This document shows positions 1 to 6,991 of a stretch of 9,820 nt of DNA, piece by piece. Source of the stretch: JAEZJZ01 sp964450265 (GTDB lineage: Bacteria > Bacillota > UBA994 > UBA5500). Where the stretch lies: assembly GCA_964450265.1 (NCBI GenBank), contig CAYVCY010000080.1:1-9820 (forward strand), given 5' to 3'. Positions within the stretch are counted from its first letter, which is position 1. Every line of letters starts with the position of its first letter. Under the pieces are notes generated by a model. It saw only the letters and a program-made list of their open reading frames with translations. It was not told the DNA's origin and ran no database searches. Both the position numbers and the translations under genes were made by a program.

Positions 1-43
1 AGTGGTGGATCTGGCCGAGCTGATGATGCAGGCTGCGAAATAG
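1..43 (+). CDS. C-terminal end of an unidentified upstream gene (partial)
   Basis: From base 2 one frame reads VVDLAELMMQAAK and then a TAG stop at 41-43. It is followed 12 bases later by a strong terminator, as expected for the end of a real gene. The 13 visible residues look like an amphipathic helix and are too few to assign a family. Another reading frame, or plain intergenic DNA, cannot be excluded, but the terminator placement supports a plus-strand gene ending here. Confidence 0.5.
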   Translation, partial: VVDLAELMMQAAK

Positions 44-55
44 GCAGTAAGCATG

Positions 56-101
56 AAAGGGCATCATTGCTGGCGGCAATTGCCGGCAATGGTGCCTTTT
101 T
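56..101 (+). terminator. Rho-independent terminator of the upstream gene
   Basis: The arm AAAGGGCATCATTGC (56-70) pairs with GCAATGGTGCCTTT (86-99), giving about 14 base pairs with one bulged G and one G-U pair. The apical part (GGC...GCC) can pair further. A run of five T (97-101) follows. The left A-run with the right T-run also makes it potentially active on the other strand. Confidence 0.85.
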
Positions 102-182
102 CCATTGTGTTGGCATTTGCAGCTTACAATGACTTCCTGTGGTTGCAGACTATTTGATCAATTTAGCTGCCAATTTATTGAA

Positions 183-211
183 TTGACTTACCCATGAGCC
201 GGTGATATATT
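183..211 (+). promoter_or_regulatory. Sigma-A type promoter for the MATE gene
   Basis: TTGACT (183-188) and TATATT (206-211) are separated by exactly 17 bases; each box matches consensus at five of six positions. Transcription would start near 218, leaving a leader of about 43 bases before the ATG at 261. It lies downstream of the preceding terminator, so the MATE gene is probably an independent unit. Confidence 0.75.
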
Positions 212-260
212 AAGCGGGTACAGAAAGATTAGGATAACAAACTAGTTAGGAGATGATTGG

Positions 261-1643
261 ATGGCAGCAGTACCTCAGGCTATCGGCCTGGAGCAAAGGA
301 AAGAACTCACCATTCCCCAAGCTCGCAAAGATGTCATTAACTTGGCTTGGCCATCGGTTGTCGAGCAACTGTTAATACAGCTGTTCAACATGATCGATAT
401 GATGATGGTGGGCGGAGTAGGCCCCGCGGCGATTGCTGCCATTGGCTTGACTACGCAGCCGCTTTTCTTAGCTATGGCGGCATTTATGGCCCTGAACGTC
501 GGAACGACAGCCTTGGTGGCCCGGTTTATCGGCGCAAGCGATGTGGCAGAGGCCAACGCCGCCGCCCGACAATCGCTGTTGATCATCGGATCCCTGGGCG
601 GAATAGCAACTCTGGTGCTATATATGTTTGCGGAACCGTTTGTCTTGTTTATGGGCGCAGAAGCAGATTCGCTCGGCTATGCCGTCACCTATCTGAGGAC
701 GATTTCTCTAGGCTTTATCCCCCAGACCATCGGCATGGCAGTCACTGCTATGCTGCGCGGGGCCGGTGATTCCAAAACACCGATGCGCTACAACATTATC
801 GCCAATATCGTCAACGTGGTGGGCAACGCGATTCTGATCAACGGACTGCTCGGTTTCCCCCGCTGGGGCGTGTTCGGAGCAGCGCTAGCGACCAGCATCA
901 GTCGGGTGGTAGGGATGATTCTGGCCCTGCGGGCGGTATCGCAGAGCGGAAACACGGTACTGCATATCTCTATCAGAGATAAGTTCACCCCGCGCCCAGA
1001 CCTGATGAAAAGAGTGGTTAAGATCGGGGCACCAGCCATGCTGGAACAGGTAATCATGCGCTTTGCGATGATGTCCTTTACCAGGGTGGTTTCTGGCCTG
1101 GGAACGATGGTCTTTGCTGCCCATCAGATCGGAATGAATATCATGGGTCTTTCCTTCTCCCCAGGCATGGGCTTCGGCATGGCCGCCACCTCACTGGTCG
1201 GCCGCAGCTTGGGTGGCAAGCGTCCCGACTGGGCAGAGATATACGGTTGGCAAACACGATACATCGGCACCATCATCGCCACCGCCATGGGAGTGGTCTT
1301 CTTCTTCGGAGGGGGCTTGATCGCATCGCTCTACACCGATGACCCGGCCGTAATTGCCAACGCCTCTCTGGCACTAAAGGTGATCGCCTTGGTGCAGCCA
1401 CTGCAATCAACCCAGTTCATTCTGGCCGGCGCTTTGCGGGGTGCCGGAGATACCCGCTGGCCGTTGATCTCCACCTTTACTGGTACCGTCGGCGTGCGCC
1501 TCGCCTTAGCGTTCCTCTTTGTCTCCGTCTTCAATTGGGGTTTGCTGGGCGCATGGGCGGCCATGGCCATCGACCAATGCACCCGATCCGCGTTCATTTA
1601 TTTCCGGTACAGATCGGGCCATTGGAAGGCGACAAAGGTTTAG
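261..1643 (+). CDS. MATE family multidrug/toxin efflux transporter
   Basis: A 460-residue polytopic membrane protein, the usual length for MATE (NorM/DinF-like) antiporters, which export cationic drugs or metabolites in exchange for Na+ or H+. The family's two-fold internal repeat is visible. The first half has LFNMIDMMMVGGVG (about 41-54), ALVARFIG (84-91) and LRGAGDSKTPMRYN (165-178). The second half repeats the same element as ALRGAGDTRWPLIS (391-404). About 12 hydrophobic segments alternate with short loops. The ATG at 261 follows a TTAGGAGATGATTGG leader with AGGAG correctly spaced. The gene has its own promoter and terminator and no co-transcribed partner, so nothing in the context indicates the substrate. 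No regulator gene is adjacent. The family assignment is firm; the subfamily (NorM or DinF-like) and the coupling ion cannot be decided by eye. Confidence 0.95.
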   Translation: MAAVPQAIGLEQRKELTIPQARKDVINLAWPSVVEQLLIQLFNMIDMMMVGGVGPAAIAAIGLTTQPLFLAMAAFMALNVGTTALVARFIGASDVAEANAAARQSLLIIGSLGGIATLVLYMFAEPFVLFMGAEADSLGYAVTYLRTISLGFIPQTIGMAVTAMLRGAGDSKTPMRYNIIANIVNVVGNAILINGLLGFPRWGVFGAALATSISRVVGMILALRAVSQSGNTVLHISIRDKFTPRPDLMKRVVKIGAPAMLEQVIMRFAMMSFTRVVSGLGTMVFAAHQIGMNIMGLSFSPGMGFGMAATSLVGRSLGGKRPDWAEIYGWQTRYIGTIIATAMGVVFFFGGGLIASLYTDDPAVIANASLALKVIALVQPLQSTQFILAGALRGAGDTRWPLISTFTGTVGVRLALAFLFVSVFNWGLLGAWAAMAIDQCTRSAFIYFRYRSGHWKATKV

Positions 1644-1660
1644 CAAAATCAGGATCAAAC

Positions 1661-1688
1661 AAGCCCGGGCCGAGGAGCCCGGGCTTTC
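1661..1688 (+). terminator. Terminator of the MATE gene
   Basis: A perfect 10-bp stem, AAGCCCGGGC (1661-1670) with GCCCGGGCTT (1677-1686), has a six-base loop CGAGGA. The stem ends in TT followed by TCG, so the T-tract is short. It begins 17 bases after the MATE stop codon. On the minus strand the stem is followed by GTTTGA, so reverse activity is possible but weak. Confidence 0.75.
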
Positions 1689-1860
1689 GTGTAAGAGTGG
1701 GACGATGCTCCTGCATATCAACCACCGCGGCTTCCACTCTAGTCTTCATAACTGCCTCCTTCTGCGCTGTCGGCGCTGTCACCAGTTGAATCTGCTGCTC
1801 CTGCTGGACATAGTTCTATTCCTATTGCCATTGTTCCTGTCGCTATCCATCAAGACATGA
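1689..1860. other. Intergenic stretch between two terminators, no convincing gene
   Basis: About 170 bases bounded by the MATE terminator and the DUF2922 terminator. Plus-strand open frames here are leucine-rich readings of CTG/CTC-rich DNA and have no good ribosome site. On the minus strand a 51-codon frame starts at 1749 behind a perfect AGGAGG (1755-1760) but runs through the terminator stem into the MATE coding region. A 9-bp imperfect tandem repeat, TGCGCTGTC then GGCGCTGTC, lies at 1763-1780. I see no recognisable product. Confidence 0.6.
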
Positions 1861-1891
1861 AAACCGCCTGGAATAATCCAGGCGGTTTCTT
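1861..1891 (-). terminator. Terminator of the DUF1659-DUF2922 unit, probably bidirectional
   Basis: A perfect 11-bp stem, AAACCGCCTGG (1861-1871) with CCAGGCGGTTT (1878-1888), has a six-base AATAAT loop. Read on the minus strand it ends GGCGGTTTTC, giving a four-T tract, and starts 10 bases after the DUF2922 stop. On the plus strand it is followed by CTTT, so it can also stop readthrough from the left. Confidence 0.85.
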
Positions 1892-1898
1892 TCACCAG

Positions 1899-2117
1899 CT
1901 AGATCAGCACAGTTACCTCCCGCCCGATCAGACGGGCAGAGGCGATACTGACCAAGGCGCCTCCGCTGGAAGCGAAGATGTTCTTATCAATGATCTCCTG
2001 CATAGCTGCCTCCACCTCTGTCGATTCCAGTTCCTGTTTGGGATCGACCACCGAGATAGAAGTGGTGCGACCCTCGGCGTTGGTAAAGGACATCTGCAGA
2101 GTGACTACTGCTGCCAA
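1899..2117 (-). CDS. DUF2922 family small protein
   Basis: A 72-residue protein matching the DUF2922 pattern: an N-terminal LQMSFTNAEGRTTSISVVDP strand pair, a central helix around EVEAAMQEIIDKNIF, and a C-terminal LVSIASARLIGREVT segment. Family members are about 70 residues and of unknown function, found mainly in Bacillota and often next to DUF1659 proteins, as here. The chosen start is TTG at 2117, because AGAGGTGAG lies about seven bases upstream on the minus strand. The next in-frame ATG is eight codons in and would remove part of the first strand. It begins 38 bases after the DUF1659 stop and is very likely co-transcribed. No signal peptide or membrane segment is seen. The family call is from memory of the pattern, without a profile search. 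Confidence 0.85.
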   Translation of the reverse strand: MAAVVTLQMSFTNAEGRTTSISVVDPKQELESTEVEAAMQEIIDKNIFASSGGALVSIASARLIGREVTVLI

Positions 2118-2155
2118 ATTTGCTCACCTCTCTTCCCTTTAACCCTCAGTTGCCC

Positions 2156-2383
2156 CTACGGCCCGTCTGCTAGCTCTCCCTCATCCACTCGCCGCACGCT
2201 ATACAGAGAATGTTGCTGCAAGGAGGCGATGGTTAGCGCCACGGCGTAGACGTCTTCGTCTGCGGCCGCCACGTTCACATTGCCATAGGAGCGAGTGCGA
2301 AACACGGGATTTCCTTGCCCATCCAGTCCTGTCTGCACGATCAGCTGCAAGCGGCTCTGCAGCGCCTGTTTGGTGATTGCCAT
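2156..2383 (-). CDS. DUF1659 family small protein
   Basis: A 75-residue protein that resembles DUF1659: a helical start (KQALQSRLQLIVQTGLD), then GNPVFRTRSYGNVN, a DEDVYAVALTIASLQQH helix and a basic LYSVRRVDEGEL tail. The family is of unknown function, about 70 residues long, and typically precedes DUF2922 in Bacillota. The ATG at 2383 has a purine-rich leader (AGGAGAGGGGGGTTAAA), a strong ribosome site. It is the first gene of the two-gene minus-strand unit. I could not find a convincing promoter in the 240 bases shared with the divergent transporter operon. YvrJ-type small membrane proteins, which often accompany this pair, are absent downstream. Confidence 0.85.
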   Translation of the reverse strand: MAITKQALQSRLQLIVQTGLDGQGNPVFRTRSYGNVNVAAADEDVYAVALTIASLQQHSLYSVRRVDEGELADGP

Positions 2384-2622
2384 TTTAACCCCCCTCTCCT
2401 GTGACCTGCTTCTATCCTAACGGCGAGAAGGTGTTCCCGGCTAATGATGGGTTTCTTCAAAGTGGACCGAACCGCCGCCAGGCAAAGCCTCAAGACAAGC
2501 TTCCGCTATGGCAGTGTAGCAGCCACTGTCAGAGCATGACACGCCTGCGCTCACCGACGCATATATTGCCATACTAGCGAGATGGGGCGATGTCGCTCAT
2601 CTCAAAAGAAGGGGGTAAATAG
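2384..2622. promoter_or_regulatory. Divergent intergenic region between the DUF pair and the ABC operon
   Basis: This 239-base region must drive both units. No strong sigma-A promoter is obvious. The best plus-strand candidate is TGACAC (2537-2542) with CATATA/TATATT (2560-2567), which is weak and has a spacer of 17 or 19 bases. Two dyads are visible: TGGCAGTG (2509-2516) with CACTGTCA (2524-2531), an 8-bp stem with one G-U pair, and GAGATG (2579-2584) with CATCTC (2598-2603) enclosing GCGATGTCGC. Neither has a T-tract. I looked for TPP (thi-box), SAM and FMN riboswitch signatures by eye and saw none. Confidence 0.4.
2579..2603 (+). promoter_or_regulatory. Imperfect palindrome just upstream of the binding-protein gene
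   Basis: GAGATG...CATCTC encloses a second dyad, GCGA..TCGC, giving a nearly symmetrical 25-base element that ends about 20 bases before the ATG at 2623. It sits where a repressor operator or a leader hairpin would be expected and lies close to the ribosome site AAGAAGGGGG (2606-2615). A regulatory role is inferred from symmetry and position only. Confidence 0.35.
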
Positions 2623-3636
2623 ATGAAAGCTGGCAAATTGATGATCGCTCTGTTGCTATTCTTAATCATCGGGTCGGTGTCCGGATGCACCTCCGGTCAA
2701 GCACCGGAGGATAAGCTGCAGAGGGTCGTGCTATCCGAAGTGATTCACTCCATCTTCTACTGCCCACAATATGTAGCCCTACATAATGGCTTCTTCACCG
2801 AAGAAGGGCTGGACGTGGCCTTGGAGGTAGCACAAGGTGCTGATAAGGGTGCAGCGGCCATTCTCTCGGGCAGCGCACAGTTTGCGCTGTTTGGATCGGA
2901 GCAGGCGGTATATGCGACCAAGCAGGGCGCGAGCAACCCGATTATCGCTTTCGCAGCCTGCACGCAGCGAGACGGCTCTTTCCTGGTGGGCAGAGTGGCA
3001 GAACCAGATTTCCGCTGGCGAGATGCAGCCGGCAAGGTGATCATCGGCGGACGCAAAGGCGGGGTCCCCCAGATGGTGCTGGAATGGAACCTGAAGCAAG
3101 ACGGGATCAAGCCCTTTGAGGATCTGGAGATGATCCAGAGTATCGCCTTGGACGCCACTGCCCTGGCCTTCCGGGAAGGCACGGGTGATTATGTGCAGCT
3201 CTGGGAGCCTGCTCCCAGCATCCTAGAAAAGGACCAGGCAGGTGTAATCGTGGCCGCTTTAGGTGAAGGTAGCGGACTCCTCCCCTACACCACCTTCCAT
3301 GCCACTGCCAACTACATCAAGGAGAACCCAGAAACGGTGCAAAAGTTCACCAATGCCATCTATCGGGCTCAACTATGGATGCAATCCCACTCTCCCAGGG
3401 AGATCGCCGAAGTGATCGCCCCTTCCTTCCCGGATGCAGATCTGGACATTCTCACCACCGTGATCGAGCGCTATCAGGAGCTGGATGCATGGGCCAGCGA
3501 TCCGATCATCCCCAAGGAGTGGTTCGATCAGCTGCAGAGGATCATGATCGAGGCCGGCGAGCTGGACGAACCGGTGGAGTACGAGCGGATAGCCAACACG
3601 GATTTTGCTCAGGAAGCCGTCCAAACGATCGAGTAG
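2623..3636 (+). CDS. ABC importer substrate-binding lipoprotein (NMT1/SsuA-like)
   Basis: A 337-residue extracytoplasmic binding protein of a NitT/TauT-type importer (NMT1/THI5-like, SsuA/TauA/ThiY group). Residues 1-21 form a lipoprotein signal, with a Lys near the start, a hydrophobic LMIALLLFLIIG core and a VSGC lipobox, so Cys22 would be lipidated and anchor the protein outside the membrane. Family features follow: FYCPQYVALHNGFFTEEGLDV (about 46-66), the GADKGAAAILSGSAQFALFG region where ligand-contacting loops begin, and GRKGGVPQMVLEW in the middle. The start is ATG 2623 behind AAGAAGGGGG. It is the first gene of the operon, with 15 bases to the ATPase. The ligand cannot be read from sequence; relatives bind sulfonates, taurine, nitrate, pyrimidines, riboflavin or hydantoin-like compounds. 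Confidence 0.92.
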   Translation: MKAGKLMIALLLFLIIGSVSGCTSGQAPEDKLQRVVLSEVIHSIFYCPQYVALHNGFFTEEGLDVALEVAQGADKGAAAILSGSAQFALFGSEQAVYATKQGASNPIIAFAACTQRDGSFLVGRVAEPDFRWRDAAGKVIIGGRKGGVPQMVLEWNLKQDGIKPFEDLEMIQSIALDATALAFREGTGDYVQLWEPAPSILEKDQAGVIVAALGEGSGLLPYTTFHATANYIKENPETVQKFTNAIYRAQLWMQSHSPREIAEVIAPSFPDADLDILTTVIERYQELDAWASDPIIPKEWFDQLQRIMIEAGELDEPVEYERIANTDFAQEAVQTIE

Positions 3637-3651
3637 ACAAGGAGGAGGGCA

Positions 3652-4449
3652 ATGGCTCACATTGAGCTACGGAAGGTCTCGCTAGAATATATGACCCTGG
3701 CTGGAGTGACGCATGCCATCGACAATCTGTCCCTGAAAGTAGAAAAGGGACAGTTCGTCGGCATTGTTGGCCCCAGTGGGAGTGGTAAGAGTACGTTGCT
3801 CTCCCTGATTGCTGGCATGCTCAAACCGACATCCGGCCAAGTGCTGGTCGATGGCAAGGAAGTGACCGCATCAACAGCCCAGGTGGGCTACATGCTGCAG
3901 CAGGATTACCTGTATGAGTGGCGAAGCATCGAGCGCAATTGCCTGCTGGGGCTGGAACTGACGAGACAGTGCAACCCCACCAGGCGTCAAGCGGTAGTCG
4001 ATATGCTAGAAGGTTATGGGCTGGGGGGGTTCCGGCAGAGCTTCCCCAGCCACCTCTCGGGAGGGATGCGCCAGCGGGCGGCTTTGATTCGCACCTTAGC
4101 CACCAACCCCAGCGTGTTGTTGCTGGATGAACCCTTCTCCGCTTTGGACTATCAGACGCGGCTGACGATGCAGGATGAGGTGGAAGGAATTCTGAAGAAG
4201 GCTGGGAAGACGGTGCTCTTGGTCACCCACGATATCCCGGAGGCGGTGGCCATGTGCGATCGGGTGATTGTGCTCACCAAGCGCCCGGGGCGGATCAAAG
4301 CGGATATTTATATTCAACTGGATGATGACCACCTGACTCCGATGCAATCGCGGAGGTCGCCGGCCTTTGGCCGCTTCTTTAATCGTATCTGGGAGGAGTT
4401 GGATGTGCATGTACAACCCGTGGACAGAGTTGCGAGATCGGATCACTAG
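3652..4449 (+). CDS. ABC importer ATP-binding subunit (NitT/TauT/SsuB-like)
   Basis: A 265-residue cytoplasmic nucleotide-binding subunit that powers the importer. All ATPase motifs are intact: Walker A GPSGSGKST (40-48), Q-loop YMLQQDYLYEWRS (80-92), signature LSGGMRQRAALIRTLA (135-150), Walker B VLLLDEP (155-161) with D-loop SALD, and the switch histidine in VTHD (H193). The Q-loop and the C-terminal LTKRPGRI element are typical of the SsuB/TauB/NrtD branch. The ATG at 3652 has a close AGGAGGAGG leader and follows the binding-protein gene by 15 bases. Its 3' end overlaps the permease start by 47 bases, which indicates translational coupling. A C-terminal tail of about 50 residues follows the core fold and has no recognised domain. 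Confidence 0.95.
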   Translation: MAHIELRKVSLEYMTLAGVTHAIDNLSLKVEKGQFVGIVGPSGSGKSTLLSLIAGMLKPTSGQVLVDGKEVTASTAQVGYMLQQDYLYEWRSIERNCLLGLELTRQCNPTRRQAVVDMLEGYGLGGFRQSFPSHLSGGMRQRAALIRTLATNPSVLLLDEPFSALDYQTRLTMQDEVEGILKKAGKTVLLVTHDIPEAVAMCDRVIVLTKRPGRIKADIYIQLDDDHLTPMQSRRSPAFGRFFNRIWEELDVHVQPVDRVARSDH

Positions 4450-5257
4450 CCGAGCGGAGACGCCGGAGCATGCCCAGCACATCTGGCAACATTGGAAGCG
4501 CCGGCTGACCATCGTACTGACACAGCTCGCTATCCTGGCGAGCTGCTTCGTAGCTTGGGAGATTGCTGCCCGCAGGGGATGGATAGATCCCTTCCTGGTC
4601 AGTCAGCCCTCCCGCATCTGGAGTACCATTCTCAGACTGCATGCCGACGGCAGCCTCTATCACCACCTGCTGGTCACCTGCGGGGAGACCGCCACCGGAT
4701 TCCTGCTGGGCACACTAGTCGGCACGATCGTGGCCATCGTGCTCTGGTGGTCGGAGTTCCTGGCCAAGGTGATGGATCCCTATCTGGTAATCCTGAACAG
4801 CCTGCCCAAGATCGTGCTGGGCCCCTTGTTCATCGTCTGGCTGGGAACCACCCAGGTGGCGATTGTGGCCATGGCGCTGGCCATCTCCTTGGTGACAACC
4901 ATCATGGTGGTCTTTACTGGCTTCAAAGAAGTGGACCCGAACCAAGTGAAGTTGGTGAAGACTTTCGGTGCCAACCGCTGGCAGGTGCTGAGCAAAGTGA
5001 TCTTCCCAGCCAGCATCCCGACCGTGATCTCCGCGCTGAAAGTGAACGTTGGCTTATCCTTTGTGGGGGTAATTGTGGGCGAATTCTTGGTCTCCAAAGC
5101 CGGGCTGGGGTATCTGGCCATCTATGGAGGTCAGGTGCTGAATATGAACTTGGTGATGACCAGCGTGATCCTGTTATCGATAGCCGCCGCGGTGATGTAT
5201 CAGATGGTGGCCTGGATCGAGAAGAAGTATTTGCAGAGTCGCGAGGGGAAGGTTTAG
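4403..5257 (+). CDS. ABC importer permease (SsuC/TauC-like)
   Basis: A membrane subunit of 284 residues from the chosen ATG. Hydrophobic segments are near 36-54, 95-115, 126-146, 150-172, 210-229 and 249-271, fitting the six-helix binding-protein-dependent permease fold. Family marks are ILNSLPKIVLGPLFIVWLG (130-148) and an EAA-type coupling loop, VKTFGANRWQVLSKVIFPAS (185-204), which contacts the ATPase. The frame is open further upstream to a TTG at 4367, but ATG 4403 sits six bases behind GGGAGG (4391-4396) and gives a normal N-terminus; ATG 4409 is a weaker alternative. The start lies inside the ATPase gene. The stop at 5255-5257 is followed directly by a palindromic repeat and then a terminator. 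The transported compound is unknown. Confidence 0.93.
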   Translation: MCMYNPWTELRDRITSRAETPEHAQHIWQHWKRRLTIVLTQLAILASCFVAWEIAARRGWIDPFLVSQPSRIWSTILRLHADGSLYHHLLVTCGETATGFLLGTLVGTIVAIVLWWSEFLAKVMDPYLVILNSLPKIVLGPLFIVWLGTTQVAIVAMALAISLVTTIMVVFTGFKEVDPNQVKLVKTFGANRWQVLSKVIFPASIPTVISALKVNVGLSFVGVIVGEFLVSKAGLGYLAIYGGQVLNMNLVMTSVILLSIAAAVMYQMVAWIEKKYLQSREGKV

Positions 5258-5284
5258 GTTCCTCGCTGCGCTCGGAATGACACC
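5258..5284. repeat. Short palindromic intergenic repeat (CTCGCTGCGCTCGG core)
   Basis: Immediately after the permease stop, CCTCGCTGCGCTCGG is an imperfect palindrome followed by AATGACACC. From memory, this wording (or its complement with ATTCCGAGCGCAGCGAGG) recurs as a dispersed intergenic repeat in several bacterial genomes. Only one copy lies in this window, so its repeat status here is inferred. Confidence 0.4.
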
Positions 5285-5325
5285 GGTGGGCGCTGTGCCC
5301 GAAATGGCCAGGGTATCAAAAGAGA

Positions 5326-5360
5326 GAGCCTAGCGATCGAATGAACGCTAGGCTCGCTTT
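5326..5360. terminator. Bidirectional terminator between the ABC operon and the amidohydrolase gene
   Basis: A perfect 10-bp stem, GAGCCTAGCG (5326-5335) with CGCTAGGCTC (5346-5355), has a 10-base loop. On the plus strand it is followed by GCTTTGG. On the minus strand it is followed by TCTCTTTTG, a better T-tract. Its position between two convergent genes fits termination of both. Confidence 0.8.
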
Positions 5361-5384
5361 GGATTCGGTTATTGAGGCAAGCTG

Positions 5385-6962
5385 CTATTTCTTAAGGATG
5401 AACTGGCCGAGGCGGTTCTCTGTCTGCTGTCCATTCAGCAATGCCGGCTGGCCGGCCATGAATACGTGCTCGATCCCCACTGGTTTTTGGAAAGGATCGA
5501 CGTAGGTGGCCTTGTCGGTGACGTTTACCGGATCAAATACGGTGATGTCTGCGACTTTACCTTCCTGCAACAGGCCACGATCGGTCAGGCCAAGAATCTT
5601 GGCTGACAGTCCGGTGAAACGATGCACGGATTCCTCCAAGGAGCAATATCCCTTCTCCCGGGCTAAGCGCAGAAAGCGCGGGAAGGTGCCGAAGTTCCGC
5701 GGATGGGGTTTGCCCTGGTTCTGATCGGCCGACAACGGCAAGGCACGACCGTCGCTGCCGATGGCGTAGTTGTTCTGGGAGAGCATGTAATCGACATCCT
5801 CTTCACTCATCGCGAAGGAGATGCAGGTGGTCTGGGCATCTGTCTCCAGAGTGACCTTGGCGATGGTCTCGGCCATGGACAGCCCCAGCTCCTGGCTCAG
5901 CTCCCACACCGTCTTGCCGTCGGCGGCCGGGTAGCGGCCGTGGGTGGTGACCATGTACAGCCCGTCTCCGTCGGCCTGTGTCTGGAAGTTCTCGTTCAAG
6001 AAGTCCATAATCTGCTGCCGTTCTTCACCTTTCAGACGGGCGATGGCCATATCTTTGCCGCCTTGGATAGCCCACTTAGGGAAGGAGTTGGTGATGCCTG
6101 AAGAAGCTGCAGTGTATGGGTATACATCCACCGTGACGTTGATACCAGCTTCGCGGGCATCGGCGACGTTCTTCACAAACTCGGGGGCACGGCCCCAGTT
6201 AGCTTTGCCGCTGGCTTTGAAGTGGGCGATATGCACATGAGCCCCGGTCTGGCGATTGATCTCATACATTTCTTCCAGGGAGGTGGGGGTGTTCGTGCCT
6301 TGGTCGCGCATATGGGAAGTGATGATGCCGCCATGTTTGGCCACCACTTCCCCCAGGGCATTTAGCTCCTCTTGATCGGAAGAGACTCCGGGGGTGTAAC
6401 CTAGCCCCAGTGAAAGACCCCAGGCGCCGGCCTGCATATCCTGATCCAGCAATTCTTGCATCTCCTGCAGCTCTTCGGGGGTGGCTTTGCGGTTCTCATA
6501 GCCCATCACGCCACAACGAATTGCTCCATGACCGATCAGGGAGATCAGGTTGGTGCTCATCCGCTTGCCATGCGCCTTCACCTTATCCATGAACTCCTGG
6601 AAGGAGGCCGAAGCGAACTCTTGGAAGTGAGCACCGGCGAATTTTCGGATGTTTTCCGTGCGGTCCACCGGGCAAGGATAGATGGTGGAGCCACACTGGC
6701 CGGCCAACTCGGTGGTCACACCCTGATAGAGCTTGGCTTCGCAGCGGTCATCCAGCAGAAAAGTGGTGTCAGAATGGGAATGGATATCGATGAAACCGGG
6801 CGCCACCGCCAATCCGCTGACATCGATTACCTCTGCCCCGTTGCAGGAGATATTCGGGGCGATCTTGGCTATCTTGCCGTCCTTGATGGCTACGTCAGCC
6901 TGATATGAGGGCGCCCCACTGCCGTCGACCACGGTGCCACCTTTGAGGATATAATCGTACAT
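5385..6962 (-). CDS. N-acyl-D-amino-acid deacylase family amidohydrolase
   Basis: A 525-residue metal-dependent amidohydrolase of the D-aminoacylase/N-acyl-D-glutamate deacylase group, which cleaves N-acyl-D-amino acids to a carboxylate and a free D-amino acid, normally in the cytoplasm. Order: small N-terminal beta domain (VVDGSG, DVAIKDGKIAKI), metal motif HSHSD (H61, H63), metal-bridging Cys in GQCGST (C90), SHMRD (H217), HIAHFK (H247), and the catalytic aspartate in IGSDGRA (D404). These are the positions expected from characterised D-aminoacylases, so the active site looks complete. The C-terminal beta domain carries the typical GKVADITVFDP. ATG 6962 is chosen: GAAAGGGG lies seven bases upstream, whereas the in-frame TTG at 6980 would sit on that ribosome site. 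It converges on the ABC operon and diverges from the CapA-like gene. Acyl and side-chain specificity cannot be assigned; dihydropyrimidinase-like activity is less likely given the C90 motif. Confidence 0.92.
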   Translation of the reverse strand: MYDYILKGGTVVDGSGAPSYQADVAIKDGKIAKIAPNISCNGAEVIDVSGLAVAPGFIDIHSHSDTTFLLDDRCEAKLYQGVTTELAGQCGSTIYPCPVDRTENIRKFAGAHFQEFASASFQEFMDKVKAHGKRMSTNLISLIGHGAIRCGVMGYENRKATPEELQEMQELLDQDMQAGAWGLSLGLGYTPGVSSDQEELNALGEVVAKHGGIITSHMRDQGTNTPTSLEEMYEINRQTGAHVHIAHFKASGKANWGRAPEFVKNVADAREAGINVTVDVYPYTAASSGITNSFPKWAIQGGKDMAIARLKGEERQQIMDFLNENFQTQADGDGLYMVTTHGRYPAADGKTVWELSQELGLSMAETIAKVTLETDAQTTCISFAMSEEDVDYMLSQNNYAIGSDGRALPLSADQNQGKPHPRNFGTFPRFLRLAREKGYCSLEESVHRFTGLSAKILGLTDRGLLQEGKVADITVFDPVNVTDKATYVDPFQKPVGIEHVFMAGQPALLNGQQTENRLGQFILKK

Positions 6963-6991
6963 ACTGTAACCCCTTTCCAAGTCAAATTTGC

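Noticed and set aside
1519..1860. Plus-strand 113-codon frame over the MATE 3' end and intergenic region
   Set aside because: Leucine-rich reading of CTG/CTC-rich DNA, crosses a terminator, no ribosome site and no family resemblance.
1857..2249. Plus-strand 130-codon frame opposite the DUF1659/DUF2922 genes
   Set aside because: It starts in a terminator stem and is antisense to two genes with family matches and good ribosome sites.
2384..2622. TPP or other known riboswitch upstream of the NMT1-like binding protein
   Set aside because: Checked because ThiY-type importers are often TPP-controlled; no CTGAGA-type thi-box core or other familiar aptamer wording is present.
4367..4402. Upstream TTG start adding 12 residues to the permease
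   Set aside because: No ribosome site precedes TTG 4367, while ATG 4403 has GGGAGG at good spacing and gives a normal permease N-terminus.
4492..5280. Plus-strand 262-codon frame overlapping the permease
   Set aside because: Out-of-frame shadow; its polar, proline- and arginine-rich translation lacks membrane segments, while the other frame is a complete permease.
6963..6980. TTG start adding six residues to the amidohydrolase
   Set aside because: The codons overlap the GAAAGGGG ribosome site of ATG 6962, and the family N-terminus matches the shorter form.
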